Shown one piece after another: positions 33,018 to 44,970 of a DNA stretch of 64,000 nucleotides. The notes under the pieces were generated by a model. It saw nothing but the letters and a program-made list of their open reading frames with translations. It made no database searches and was not told the DNA's origin. The position numbers and the translations under genes are program-made. The DNA comes from Phoronis australis (taxonomy: Eukaryota; Phoronida; Phoronidae). Each line of letters begins with the position of its first letter. Position 1 is the stretch's first letter. The stretch covers positions 129,613 to 193,612 of the forward strand of contig NMRA01000678.1 in assembly GCA_002633005.1 (NCBI GenBank), read 5' to 3'.

Positions 33018-33283
33018 TTACAACTATTATTAAAATCTCTTGGTGTATTTACACCGACCTCTAGTCTATATATTGAATTCTCTGTAGTTTCAGAAGTCGT
33101 GGGTTAAAATCCTGCCTCGCATAAAAATGACACCATCAGTGTACCACGTATCCGTGCTCGTTCTTCTAAGAACGCGGGAACACCTGACGATGGCCAGAGA
33201 AGAGACCAACCGAAACGTCGTGACAGTGTATATAGACTAGAGGTCGGTGTGAATAGACCAAGAGATTTTAATAATAGTTGTAA
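33018..33283 (+). mobile_element. Penelope-like terminal piece with inverted repeats and hammerhead-like core
   Basis: Arms 33018-33072 and 33229-33283 are inverted copies of about 54 bp with two mismatches. Between them, CTGACGA (33184-33190), GAAA (33212-33215) and GTC (33217-33219) occur in hammerhead ribozyme order, with the self-complementary ACGT at the site of helix III. Hammerhead motifs of this minimal type are known from the terminal repeats of Penelope-like retroelements. The stem II pairing here is poor. The 10-bp word AATTCAGCAA flanks the region (32969 and 33282) and may be a target duplication. Confidence 0.5.
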
Positions 33284-33289
33284 TTCAGC

Positions 33290-36200
33290 AATTGGAATTT
33301 AAGGATAGATGTTTTTATTACAAAACTCTAACAAAACGTGGTCAGAATCACTCGTTTATTAGCGAACGTGCAAGGTTTTCTTGGACTAACATTTTTTTTT
33401 CTACTCTTTAGCAAAAAGAAAATTTTTAGCACACGGCCGAGCCGGGGAGGCATCAAGAAGACCGAACATCTACTCCAAAAATTTTGAGCCTACGAAACGG
33501 CACAACGGGGGAAAACATTGGGCGTGGCGGAAAATAACAGCAGCCAACCGGGGAACACAGGACAGGGGCAACATCATTCCGCGAAGTGTGGGTGAGGGAA
33601 AAAATACCGTTACGGACCCGAAAGCAGGCTTCTGAATAAAACCGAAAGAAAAAAATATTGTTTTCAAAATTGAAGTTAAAGTAAAATTCCTTGTGTTAAT
33701 GAAGCTATTTCGCAATCTTGATCACGTTTTTTGTCTTTTTCATTTCCTCCTCAAAGGTAGACAAAAGTCTGTCACTGTGAATTTTCCGAAATCTATTAAT
33801 ACAGCATTAACTTCATTAGTAACTGGCCAATTTGATGATTATATTCGAAATGCAGCATACTATGACCAACAGGTTCAAGTTGTATTTCTGTGACGTATCG
33901 AGTATTTCGTGAACCGCCTCCTCTAGTATACAGATGGTGTTTCCTACTCGGCTGATCATCGAGATTTGGAAAATTTCACTCCAGTTTAACTAAATAATGT
34001 GAACGCTCGATTCTTTCAGTTCAGGCGTATTATACCTTATTGTAAACAGCAAATTAGGCGTGTTTTTCTCTTTTGAAAGAACGCAAGCAAGAAGGTCACC
34101 TGGTGTTCAAAACATCACGTGACTTGTTGCAGGAATACGTTTCAATGTTATCTCAATATCTTATCAAGTGTTCTGTCAAAATATTCAACTAAGTCCGCTT
34201 AAAATATATGATCTGTTATTGCGTACCTGGTGAGATAAAGAGTTGCCCGATTTAACGTAAGCCACGAATAAACTATGGTGATGAAAAAATGTGGGAAGGG
34301 ATCCAAACCGCATCAACTTGCACATTTTTCGAATGAATATAACGTTAGATTCTGTGGCTTGACGCTACAGGAATAATTATTTTTTTATCGGACGTCTAAG
34401 CCCATCGACCACGTTATTAAAATAGCTGACGTTCAAGTTCTATGAACTTAGTTTTAAATCGCTATCCGTTTATCAAACTTTAATGAGAGTCCGCGGGCGG
34501 AACTAGGGCTTTTGAACGCTCGAAAATCCCTTTCTATCACAAGAAAGCTCACCTCATTTATCGAAAACAACATAACGAACCCCCCTTTTACAAATCTTAA
34601 TCCGCTAGTGGTGAGATTGCCAAGGTATCAACATTATATAATTTTAATCGTCTCAGCACATGTGTTGATTAGAGCGGAAACTACACGCATTGTTCAATTA
34701 TTTGTAGTCAAAATAAACAAAAGTTCAGATTCCGTACCAGCGCAAAAGTGCCAATGGGTTAAGGTAGTAAATATTGAGTCATTCGCTTTACGGCGTCGAT
34801 TTCTATTGATACAGTGGCCACAAAGGGTCCCATTTCTTCAAATACCTTTTTAAATACTTATGGCTATGATTCAGCATACGTTCAATTCCTTGTTGATCAT
34901 AGAAACGGATCACTTCACGGAAGTGATGCTTGAGTGTTCAGGGGCACATGGGTTGCTTTTTTATTTTAAAACATGCTTTGCGGATTTAGACTGACTGAAC
35001 TATCAAACACGTAAAAGTTTGCACTAAACCCAAGAATCATGTATCAACAGGTATAAGAATTTGTATGAGTTTAACAATAAGTCTTTTTCAGGCAACGAAA
35101 ACGGTTGTCACAGATGAGGAATTCAATACGAGTCAAAAGCTTTGATGTTTTCGCATTCAAACACGAATCGACTTCGTGGCACAAAAAATTACATAGTTCA
35201 TTTCCCGACAACCTGTTACGATTATCGAACACTTACATACAAGTTTCGAACGAAATATTTTACATGTATAAAAGTTACGCAGCTCTCCTTGAAAGATCGC
35301 AATTATAAAAAAGTTCACGTTATTACAAAGTCTGAACAATACATTCTTGTATGTGACAAGACCGCTAGCTGTGATCATCAACGACTTGAAAATGCGTTGA
35401 GTTTTTGCTGACTGTATGAGAACAATTTGAGGAATTGTGCCCCTACTTCACAAGGGGATTCAATTACTGCGAGCACTTTTCAACACTAAAACTAACGCTT
35501 AGTACGGTGAACGTTTCAGAGAATTATTGAATTAATAACTGAATATATAGACAAGTTAGTTTCCGCCACACCCATTCAGATATAACACAACAGGTCGCAC
35601 TCACACTCCGACATGTGACAAGTGACATTAACCCTAGGTATACCGGGGTCGAGAACGCGTTAATCCTATTTCAAGCCATATTCAGCTATAGACTGGATCA
35701 AGATCAGATAGAATTAAATCCGTTTACTGATGATTCGGTTCATGTCAGGGTCTGTATTCGGACTGGGCATTTCTTCATTCTTTCCACTATCCCCATATTA
35801 AATGTTTAACGGAATATGCAGAACAAATTGCATGTAGCGATATACCTTTTGAGTTCAGTAATAAGCTTAACGAAGCTCAGAAGCTGGCTGGAAAGAATCG
35901 TTAAATTTAACCTACTTAAAACATGATTTTGACGAAGTGGCTCCACACACATTGTTTGTGTCTCGTGCAAGCCTTGTGCGTCTTATTTTCGGTTATCAAC
36001 GAACACTCAGGACCACGCAAATAATACTGCTATGTCTCCAGAAGTAACATGATTTGGATCAAAGCTCCGAATACCAAGTATTTTCCAGAAATGTAGGCCT
36101 AATCACGTTGTATTAAGGTGTTCAGTTCGTCCTAAACTTCATTTTATATGGGTTTAGCCATTAAGCAATTATGTGCTCTCTGGTTTTATGTCAATGTTGT

Positions 36201-36530
36201 GAAAAAGAAAGAACTATTATTACTGCTAAATGTCACCGCCTATTATTATCAAGTTACTCTAGTCAACGCCTATATTGTCGGATTAGTGAGTAATAAAGTC
36301 AGAGAGATCCTTATTTTTTAAGTCTCGATATCACGAGGTCACCGGCCCCGTCGTCCAAAAGCGTCTCTTGTAAAAAAGTGCAGCCGGTAAACTACTGATT
36401 TAGTTAACGGTGAACAATATTGTACACAGCTTCGATGGTTTATATTCTCTTTATTACAAGAACGCGATTGCACAATTTTCACTATTTTAAAATAAAACGA
36501 CATTAATCTGTTAGCTTCACCATACGTTAC
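33290..36530. other. Intergenic, no supported gene
   Basis: Contains several frames of 65-113 codons (for example 34512-34853 and 35142-35411 on the plus strand) without splice context or known motifs. I see no repeat that I can name. Confidence 0.35.
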
Positions 36531-36534
36531 TTAC

Positions 36535-36720
36535 CTGATGTCGAGTCACTTTACACCTGCCCGTTGTCTTTGGGTTTACGATCTGGTTTGGGGCTTCGTC
36601 AAAAGCCGGGCCTCGACTGTCTGATAAGATAACCCAGGAACCCACACACTCACCCAGGGTATCAGCGTGGAGCCGTGTTGCGACCACCGTCTTGAAGACA
36701 ACACGTTTGGTATTCACGTG
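36535..36720 (-). CDS. Possible coding exon, unknown product
   Basis: A 62-codon minus-strand frame ends exactly at a consensus donor (CATCAG|GTAAGT). It includes GECVGSWVILSDSRGPAFDE and then APNQIVNPKTTGRCKVTRHQ, which is less biased than chance frames nearby. There is no ATG: an upstream stop at 36721-36723 means the exon would have to begin at a poor acceptor. No partner exon was found. It could equally be a chance frame or a broken exon. Confidence 0.25.
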
Positions 36721-37009
36721 CTACCTACCATGTGTCGTCTGTGAGGACTGTGCTTTTGAATAGAGTTGCCTGCGGCCACCTCTTGAACTGCCTTTGTGTG
36801 TTGTTTAGACAGCTTTACACGTTTGTATTTATGCGCACTCGTTTGAGAACCGTAAATGTTACGTTAACGGAAAATCAAGACATTGATGAATTATTGAAAT
36901 GCATTTGCGTTTTTAAACTTTCAACAGCAAATTAGGGTTTGAGAACCGGAGGGGGAGGACGATGTCTTACGTAAGTGGCGTATACGGATCAACCTGCTTA
37001 GGAGACAAG

Positions 37010-37065
37010 AGGATTTTCCGGGTGTCTTCTACTTTAACAGGAGAAAGACACCTGGAAAATTTCCT
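37010..37065 (+). repeat. Short hairpin
   Basis: Arms AGGATTTTCCGGGTGTCTTCT and its near complement (37042-37065) form a stem of about 20 bp with few mismatches and an 11-nt loop. Function is unknown. Confidence 0.45.
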
Positions 37066-38019
37066 ACGAAATGATACCTGAGTGACGTTGATGGAGGAGT
37101 TTCTTACATTTATTGAAATTTGTGGTAGTAGTGGCTGTTGTGCAAAAGGTTCTTTAAGTCAATCTTATAAAAAATCATGACAAGTTTAAAAACCCTTCAA
37201 AAGAGTATGGGGGAAACTATAAGAAAGTTTGCTACGGTCATGATTTTTCACAGATGCTTCAAATGAATTAGATCCCCTTTAATCCTGTTGGATCCGCAAC
37301 TGTCAGCCGTTCTGAAATGCCTTTGGTAAAAAAGTAGTCGCCGAGATGCGTTGCGTTCGTTGCGGTTTTGTTCCGTCAAGTATTTGAACACAACAAAGTC
37401 AACATTGTATACAATGAATCTGTCATATGTTCGTGTTTGGAAGGTGTGTGCTGCGTATTCACTAAATGACAACTTGTTAAACAAAATACCAAAATCATAT
37501 TAATTTAAGCCCAGCAAAGTACTTTCAAATAGCTGTGTCTCGTGAACCAAACGTAATCGAGAAGATCAATGAAAATACTATAAGCTAATTTTTTGTTTAT
37601 GATATTCAAATTTTATAAAATGTTTCCGTCAGTGGCAGTCGTGTTCATTTAAGTAGATGAAAGGGCAAGGTGACAGTGCTGAGCCTGAATCGTCACACAA
37701 TAAAGCATGGGCGGCGTAGCACTGAAAAAAGTGGGGCTATAGCCCCCCCCAGCCCCCTATGGTGCGTCACCCATGTACAGTAAATGATACATTTTAAAGA
37801 AGACCCGCGCATATCACTCGCATTATTCACTTTTCCTCTGTTTGATAGCTTTACGGTGGTGACTATTTTTTGCAATTTGAACACGCATGAAAAACTTCAG
37901 ATTCTTCATCGTTTTCGAAAACATATATTTTAAGAGTAACATACCTTGAGTTGTGTATTCAAAAATCTAAAGCGACATTAAAACGACGTACATGTATTTG
38001 TTCTAATCATGTTTTTCAG

Positions 38020-38179
38020 TCGCACAGAAACCATGTCTCTCCAAAATCGTGCGCCGCGCCAGAATAGTCATTTTTATAGACGAGTGCCAAGTTACGATTC
38101 TGTCATTGAACCATCGGCAGGCCTGTTTATGTACAGTGGCTACGACGAACGCATTTGGAGGTGCCTAATAAAGCGGTAA
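38020..38179 (+). CDS. Possible terminal exon, 48-residue small protein
   Basis: A good acceptor with branch point and pyrimidine tract (TTCTAATCATGTTTTTCAG) is followed 13 nt later by ATG 38033. The frame of 48 codons, MSLQNRAPRQNSHFYRR onward, stops at TAA 38177-38179. An AATAAA overlaps its end (38168-38173). The peptide is basic and tyrosine-rich with no membrane span. I do not recognise it, and it may be fortuitous. Confidence 0.22.
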
Positions 38180-40811
38180 AAGAGAAAATAGGGGAAGTAT
38201 AAACACGCAACTTCGCGTCAGTGAGATCATTTTGACACTTAGCTTTGGCCAGTTCTTGGGTCCCCATATATCAGTGAAATTTCCATATCCCGGCATTGTT
38301 TTGAGCGATTCAGAAAAGGAACTGGTCAGGACTTTTCCCTTCAGAAGGGAGTGTCCAGGCCTTTAACCCGAAAATAAACCAAAAAGTTACACCTCTGGGA
38401 ATCAGTAGAGAACACACATTCTACACGCTAGTGTGCAAACCAATTTTGTGGTACCCGGGGTGATTTGGTTTGTGATAAATCCGGCGTGGGTACAGACCGC
38501 GTGATTCTCGACAGTGACCTGCCGTGAGTGATACGAAAAACTGCGACGACAACAAACCGGTTTTTTTAATTCTGAATAACGAGGGAGAAGTAGGCATTTG
38601 TCCACCGACTGGTACATGAGTAATCAAACTCGCGAAACTTTAATTGTATGGTTTTACGTTTCGCGGCGTTTACATGTCATACACAAGAGATAGTATGTAT
38701 ATAAATTACAAATTGCTGACCCTCTTCTCCAATAGAGTGAATTATATATCGCAATTTAGTCATGTTGAAGTTTTGTTATCACAATAAAGCCTCATTATAA
38801 ATGAATCATAAAGAACGCCGTTTGAGCTCACTGTTAATCTGTTGCGTTCACGTGAGTAAAAGCACGTCGAATAATTGACTGCACGTGACTATAATTACGT
38901 CACGAAAAATCGTAGTGTTCTGATGAAATCCAGTCGACAGGCACTCGAATTTTTCAGTCAGTTCACGTACAACAGCACATCAAATAAGTATTCCACACGC
39001 GACAAGAATTTCTCCAGTCTTATTTAATACAAAGAATTATATTTACACGACCTTTCCACGGCCCGACAGGTCTCGGTTCCCGTCACTTGTGATTTTCTCG
39101 TGATTTATTTGCTCATATTATAATGCATAATCCTTTTAAATCAACGGCGGGGTCATGCAAGTAAATTACTTTTCTTTTTTGAGAACAAACTGCCTGTTTA
39201 GATTATATGTTCTGTTTATTATTTACAAATAGATCCCGTATTGTTGCGAGTCTGTTGACTGGTTCACAAGTCTCGTATTTCTGTTTTGTCTTCATAACCC
39301 GTTTTATTGTCTCCAACAATATCTGAATGGAGTTAAAGGAGAATGCGAATGGAATTGGTGTTATGAAAGGTAATCAGTGGCGCACTTGAAAGAAAACATC
39401 AATGGTCTTGTGGTGAAAGTCGAGTCAGTGCAAAATTGTAAACGCTTGCGACATTTACGCTAGATTTGTTAACAATCAAATCAATGCACATTGGACCCTA
39501 AAATTTGGGTGCAGGCCCTTGCGTAAGATATCTGTAGTAAATCTACTATTCACACCACCGTACAAGACAATGGCCTACAAATTTCAAATCTGTTTAGATC
39601 AAAGTTGCCGGAAATTCAGTGATAATATTTTGCGCTACAGTGTGTACATCACGGCTTATATTGTAACTTTTATTGGTAGCAGTAACTGCATATACATGAA
39701 TGGCTACTTGTAAGTCTTGCAAGTATCGTGAAATGGTTTATCGCAGCAAAAACCTTTGTTGGATGTCTTCGCCCCCACCACTTCGCCGGAGGCATGGTTG
39801 AAAAAAGCCTACGACGGCATACCGTATTCAGAACTTCCGCGAACATTCGTCGTTTAGAAATTAATATGTGGTCGGAGACCCCCCTAGCCGATTGTGTGGC
39901 AGGGTCTCTCATGGAATTCGTTGAAAAACACGACGGCCTAGATCTGCTGGTGAACAGAGCATGGTTAAGTTGAAGTAGTATAATTCTTTTAGTAATTTTA
40001 CACAAAAGTAATTGCCAAAATAATACACTTTCTACTTTTCAAATGGTGAATTCTTTGCTGCAAATGATGGAAACTTTACACAAACTCGTTTTAAGGCACA
40101 TATTAACTACCAACAATGCTGGAAATAGACGATAATGTTATTAATCCCTTCTTTAGAGCGAAATCTGACACAGTAGAATTTCACTTGTCGGCCACCGTAT
40201 GACAAATCAGTGACCAATTGGACTTATTAATCATTCACAATATTTCTGTTACTGATATTTTTGAAAGAGAAAATAAAATTTGCAACGCACATCAGTTATC
40301 CTAGATACCTGGCAACAGACTGCAGTCATTTTGTGAATGATTAATAGAATAACTAGATTACTGCTATTATCAACGAATTAATCCCGAATGAACTCTTCAC
40401 TGTTTACAAGTGTACTGGCATCTTCTGTTCGGGGGGTGCAGCTCATGTTTAGAGGTTGGCGGATGTTTTCGTTCAAAGTTCGAAATACTTTCATGAGTCC
40501 GAGTTTTTATAGCTTGAAGTTCTACACGCTGTCTGTCATAATAAGTTGTTGAAGAAGACTTGTATCACATTTTTTGAAGATTAATACACTCCCCGTCGAT
40601 GCGAGCTTCACTGATTGGCAAAACTGTTCTTAACGAAGGTTTTCGTCCGACGGTTTTACCCTGGCTAGTATCACAGGGTTACCCTTATTATATTTCCCAA
40701 GTGCGGTTTTATTTGCTGATACTGTAAGTAACCATACTTAGCGACAATAGGCCCGTGTAGACGGTAAAATGTCACCAATTTCGGCAAAAATAATGACTAC
40801 AATATACATGT
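38180..40811. other. Intergenic with overlapping frames, no firm gene
   Basis: At 39670-40005 three frames overlap. One plus-strand frame reads SPEAWLKKAYDGIPYSELP before a stop, and another reads WSETPLADCVAGSLMEFVEK. The switch between frames could mark a decayed gene. Copy b of dispersed repeat R1 follows at 39985-40160. Confidence 0.3.
39985..40160 (+). repeat. Dispersed repeat R1, copy b
   Basis: Matches 10171-10345 in ordered blocks (ATTGCCAAAATAATA, CTTTTCAAATGG, GCAAATGATGGAAAC, ATAATGTTATTAATC). Confidence 0.45.
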
Positions 40812-40965
40812 CAGTGGCGGATTTAGGGGGGCCAAAGGGGCTATGGCCCCCTTAAAATTCTCCTAGATTACATTTGGCAGTTCGGGGGTGCGAATGTTCG
40901 ACGGACAATCCTGGCTAATACTCTGCCCTGGCTCCCCCTAACTCGAAATCCTGGATCCGCCCCTG
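40812..40965 (-). mobile_element. MITE, family M5 copy c
   Basis: CAGTGGCGGATTTAGGGGG at the left end, GGATCCGCCCCTG at the right end, and perfect CATGT duplications on each side (40807-40811, 40966-40970). Confidence 0.8.
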
Positions 40966-40970
40966 CATGT

Positions 40971-43714
40971 ATGATTTTTTCAAAGGCTTCTAACATAGTT
41001 ATGAATGCCCGAAATTTTTCAAACGATATTGTCTGTTGATAGCTACGATGCAAACTTCGAACATGTAAAAACTTTATTGCTATGCCTTTCGCAGGAAAAA
41101 TCAAAAAATAAAATTTCACTAGGGGTAAGTCCGCATATCGCGTCACAAATTAGTTAGTTTTTGCCGTACCCGTTGAATATAAGAGAATGTGCTGAGGCCT
41201 ACAACACGTTCACCTCGTGTTGAAGTAGCCATCCAACTGCCTACTGTGAGTACTACCCAAAGCTTCAAGCGACACTCGTCACACTAAAGACTCTTAACCT
41301 TTGACAACTTGAGGTCTAGTATTTAGTATTTAGTATTTTATATCTGTTTGACGTTCGTCTCGAACTGAACAGGTGACTGAGCACAATCTTTGGTGATAAC
41401 CTATATCGCTAATATCTTTCTGTTGACCCAGAATAGAGCTCGTCTCAAAAAAAATCTTCGCCATAAAGCAACAAAGCACAACGTGATGAAATAATCTAAA
41501 CCTATTGCAAGCTTATAAAAATTGTTACTATACGTAATCGATATCTTGAATAGCACTGAGAGAAAGTTGAATTATTGAATTTAAAAGTTTGCTTAATGCG
41601 AGAACTTTGATAACTGATGTGACGTAACTTCTGAAACATTTTTTTATCTCATAGTAGAAATTTAGATTGTTGCGTGACATCCGCCGGACATGGGTTAGCG
41701 ATGGCATCACATATTGAAACGCCTACGCCTTATCAACCGATATTATTTAAAGTCAAAACGTGCCTCGTGTCATACAGAGGACCAATTTCGATGAATGCTT
41801 CGTTTAGAAACCCAATCCAAGGTCAAATTTAAGACATTAGATTAAGAACCTCAACTGGCAAAACAGCGACCCCTTCTGCCTACTCAGCGAGCCCTGTGCA
41901 ATGTTCCACGATTTCTGAATTCCGGGTTTCTAAACAAGTTGATCCAACTCATAGTTGGTAATTCAAGAATGGCTTGATGACATCAGCGCTCAAGGAAATT
42001 ACGCATTTGATTTCGTACGTTTTTGGTCTGTAATGAAGTCATTAATGGAATAGAATTAGAGCCCGGACGACATGTGTGTGTACTGGGCAGGGAAGCAGCT
42101 TTGTGAAGCGGAGTCAACAAAGTATCCAACTTCTGAGGCCAGGGTGGATACTTTTAGTGTTCGAAGCTAACCAACTTAGATATTTTAATATTAAAATACC
42201 GGCAGGGATTAGGGGCAAAGCTTCGCTGTCAGAGGGCTCTTGGTGAAAAAATCGATGCTACTAGGAATGAAGCACTGAGTTCAAGGATCGGCGCCTCATG
42301 CGTGTCTGAAATAATTGTGACGGAGAAAGGCGTGAAAATTGGGGCGGTAGGGGGTCAGCTCAAATTACCAGGGCCCCAGGCTACTTCTACATTCGACGCT
42401 AATTGTATACTTTAACTCAGTGCAATAAAAATCCCACAGCAACAGAGAAATTCCTCCCTATGGGTGTGTGTTGTTTACTTGACGTCCCCCCCCCCCNATA
42501 ACTTTAAAGTCTGATCGCTTGCGTATTCCCCGATGTAGTGGCATATTACAATCCTGCTCTCACATTCTGCAGTTTAACAGTAAAACTAACTTGAGAAACG
42601 GTAAATACAAAACTTCGAATAAGGATACTGCGCACGTAAGTAGTTTATAGTTTTAGTAGGCTAGTGGAGGCGTGATTTCTAGAAGCACCGTACAGTGCGT
42701 GACTGCTGACTAAAATGCTACCCAGAGACAGATCGCGTAGCCCTAGTACCAATTCTTGACTTGTTAAATATTTCTATAAGATTTGAGATTACGATTTCCA
42801 ACTCGGTCGTTTTTGTTATGTCAAAGAGTAACAATTCAGGCTACATACTTCATTGTGACGCATGCGTATAGCACTGCAGAATATTTTCGTCTGCTGTCCT
42901 TAGATGTCAGATAAGGTGCAGACGTGCTTTATATCTCATACCTTCTAACCGAGATAAGGATTTTTATCAAACGTATCCGTAGGGCTCAACTATTTTTTTT
43001 TTTTTGAAACATGAACTCTGCGTTATTACTCAAATACGTTATCGTGTCAGTGCGTACGTACACACATGTTACAAAGATTCTAAACACCCTCTTGATAAAA
43101 TGTCTGTTAAATGAAAACCCCATTGATATTTTTATAAGAAATGTTAATGCCATACGTTTTAAGCACAATGATATAATAAGCTTGATGACCTTGGTAACGT
43201 CTTGAATAAAATCAAACCAACCTAAGAAGCCTCACAGTAAACATGCTATACAGTCCAAACACATTTGATTCATACCACTTACCATCATTGAAGTGGTCTC
43301 AACTTTTTTCAGGGATAATTCTGGGTTTGGGAAGAAGAAGCAGTTTGTACCTCGCCTTAATATGTCTGTCTCAAAAATATTCGAAAGTTCCTTTTAAAGA
43401 GGTACAGGGAATGCTTTCCTACGAAACTGCTTATTTTAAACAGAGTACCAAACAAAACAAGAACAAAAGAACATCCAATTGTCCCAATGATAATTATAAA
43501 TCTGAACAGCATTAGTTATTACACTTATACATTATTGAATTACAGACTAACATTAACAATAATATCGACATCAACAGGTCAATTCTACGGGTGGTCTCAG
43601 TAAATTTCAAGTGTACACAAGCACTCGCACTGTTTGGTATGATTGCACTCCAGCACTCATACGTGTACATTGTGTAAATTAATATACATCATGACAACTT
43701 CACTGCAGAGAATG
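40971..43714. other. Intergenic, no gene seen
   Basis: Only short frames. A poly-C tract ends in a single N at 42497, probably an unresolved homopolymer. A poly-T run sits at 42992-43004. Confidence 0.35.
42497..42497. other. Single N after a poly-C tract
   Basis: Twelve or so C residues precede the N. Unlike three other Ns here, no duplicated sequence flanks it. Confidence 0.8.
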
Positions 43715-43783
43715 ACACACACACACACACACACGCGCGCGTGCGCACACGCTCACGCTCACGCTCACGCACGCGCACACATA
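43715..43783 (+). repeat. CA/CG and GCTCAC microsatellite
   Basis: A run of AC dinucleotides passes into CGCGCGTGCGC and three GCTCAC units. The Arg/Ser/Thr frame at 43741 comes from this composition. Confidence 0.85.
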
Positions 43784-44969
43784 CGTATCGAATAGCAAAA
43801 TGCTTAATACTTCCGGTCTGTTTACATAATCCGATTCACAGTTTTATTACACACTATGGGAGCAATAATTGTGACAGTAAAAAAAACTTACAAGGTGATC
43901 ACTCTGATCCAAGTCAAACTAAGTCATCAACTGAACACTTAAGTTGTTTACAGTGGGCAAAAATGCAAACTTAATAACAAGTCCATTTTCTTCCATAAAT
44001 ATCAGTGCCAACTTGTTCCTTAGCAAAATTAGCATTGACTTCTAATACGTGACAATATTCGATCAATATGCCACGTCTCAGGATTCACCTCGCAGTTGGC
44101 TTACATTTGTTACCGCATTCAAAGACTGAAAGTGACAATAGTTGTTTTGCATGGAAAATACCCGTATTGAGCCCACACCAGATGGAGTCATTGTTTAGAA
44201 GTACCACCAGTTCAGGTAACTGCCTACGTGGCCATGAAAGAAAGGCCTGTTTTGTTTCACAATTACCGAGTCCTTTGAATCACCTACCGGTAAATAAACT
44301 TCAATACAGTGGCGCATTGCCTGACACAAAACTTGAACTTTATTCACGGGTTGGCGATTCAGAGGACTTGATTGTCCCGGCATTACACGAAACTCAAAAC
44401 AACCAATGCCAAGACGCAGTGAACGCTCTCAGAGTGACTACTAAAAGTGTGTTGACCAAAGTCACATCGTTAACAAAAGCTACGTGATAATAAAAATAAA
44501 ATACATTATACTTGACGATGAATTTATCAAGAAACAAAATTTAGATAAGTGGATTTAATGCGCCTGATGGATGGCGTTATCAAAGAATTCTTCACGACTC
44601 TTTAGCAGAACAGCCCTGCGATTGTAAAACAATAAAATGCCAAGATTTTAATCTCGACTAATGACAGCATGGCAAGATAATATATCGCATAATACTAAAC
44701 CCTCGTGAGAGACCGCCCCGAGATGGATGCTGGAGCAACTCGGGGCGGTCTGGGATCAAGCGGAAAAACCACAGGGTAAATCTGTGGTCGACGAATCTAT
44801 TCGGTCGATTACATTTTATTGCCCGTGAAGCCGCTAAGGGCTGCCTGAAGAAATATGACTCGCGCGTTTGTATTTTCGCCTTTTTCAATAACATGTAAAA
44901 GATTCATCAACAAATTCCTCGTAAAATTCTGAAAACAAGCGTTTTTCTCCCACGAAAATCGATGAAGTN

Positions 44970-44970
44970 A
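44970..44970. other. Single N
   Basis: One unresolved base or contig join. I saw no duplicated sequence on its two sides. Confidence 0.7.

Noticed and set aside
44068-44487. 139-codon plus-strand frame with an overlapping minus-strand frame
   Set aside because: Opposite-strand frames over the same bases, no known motifs, and the splice-like GTAACT inside it leads nowhere that I can find.
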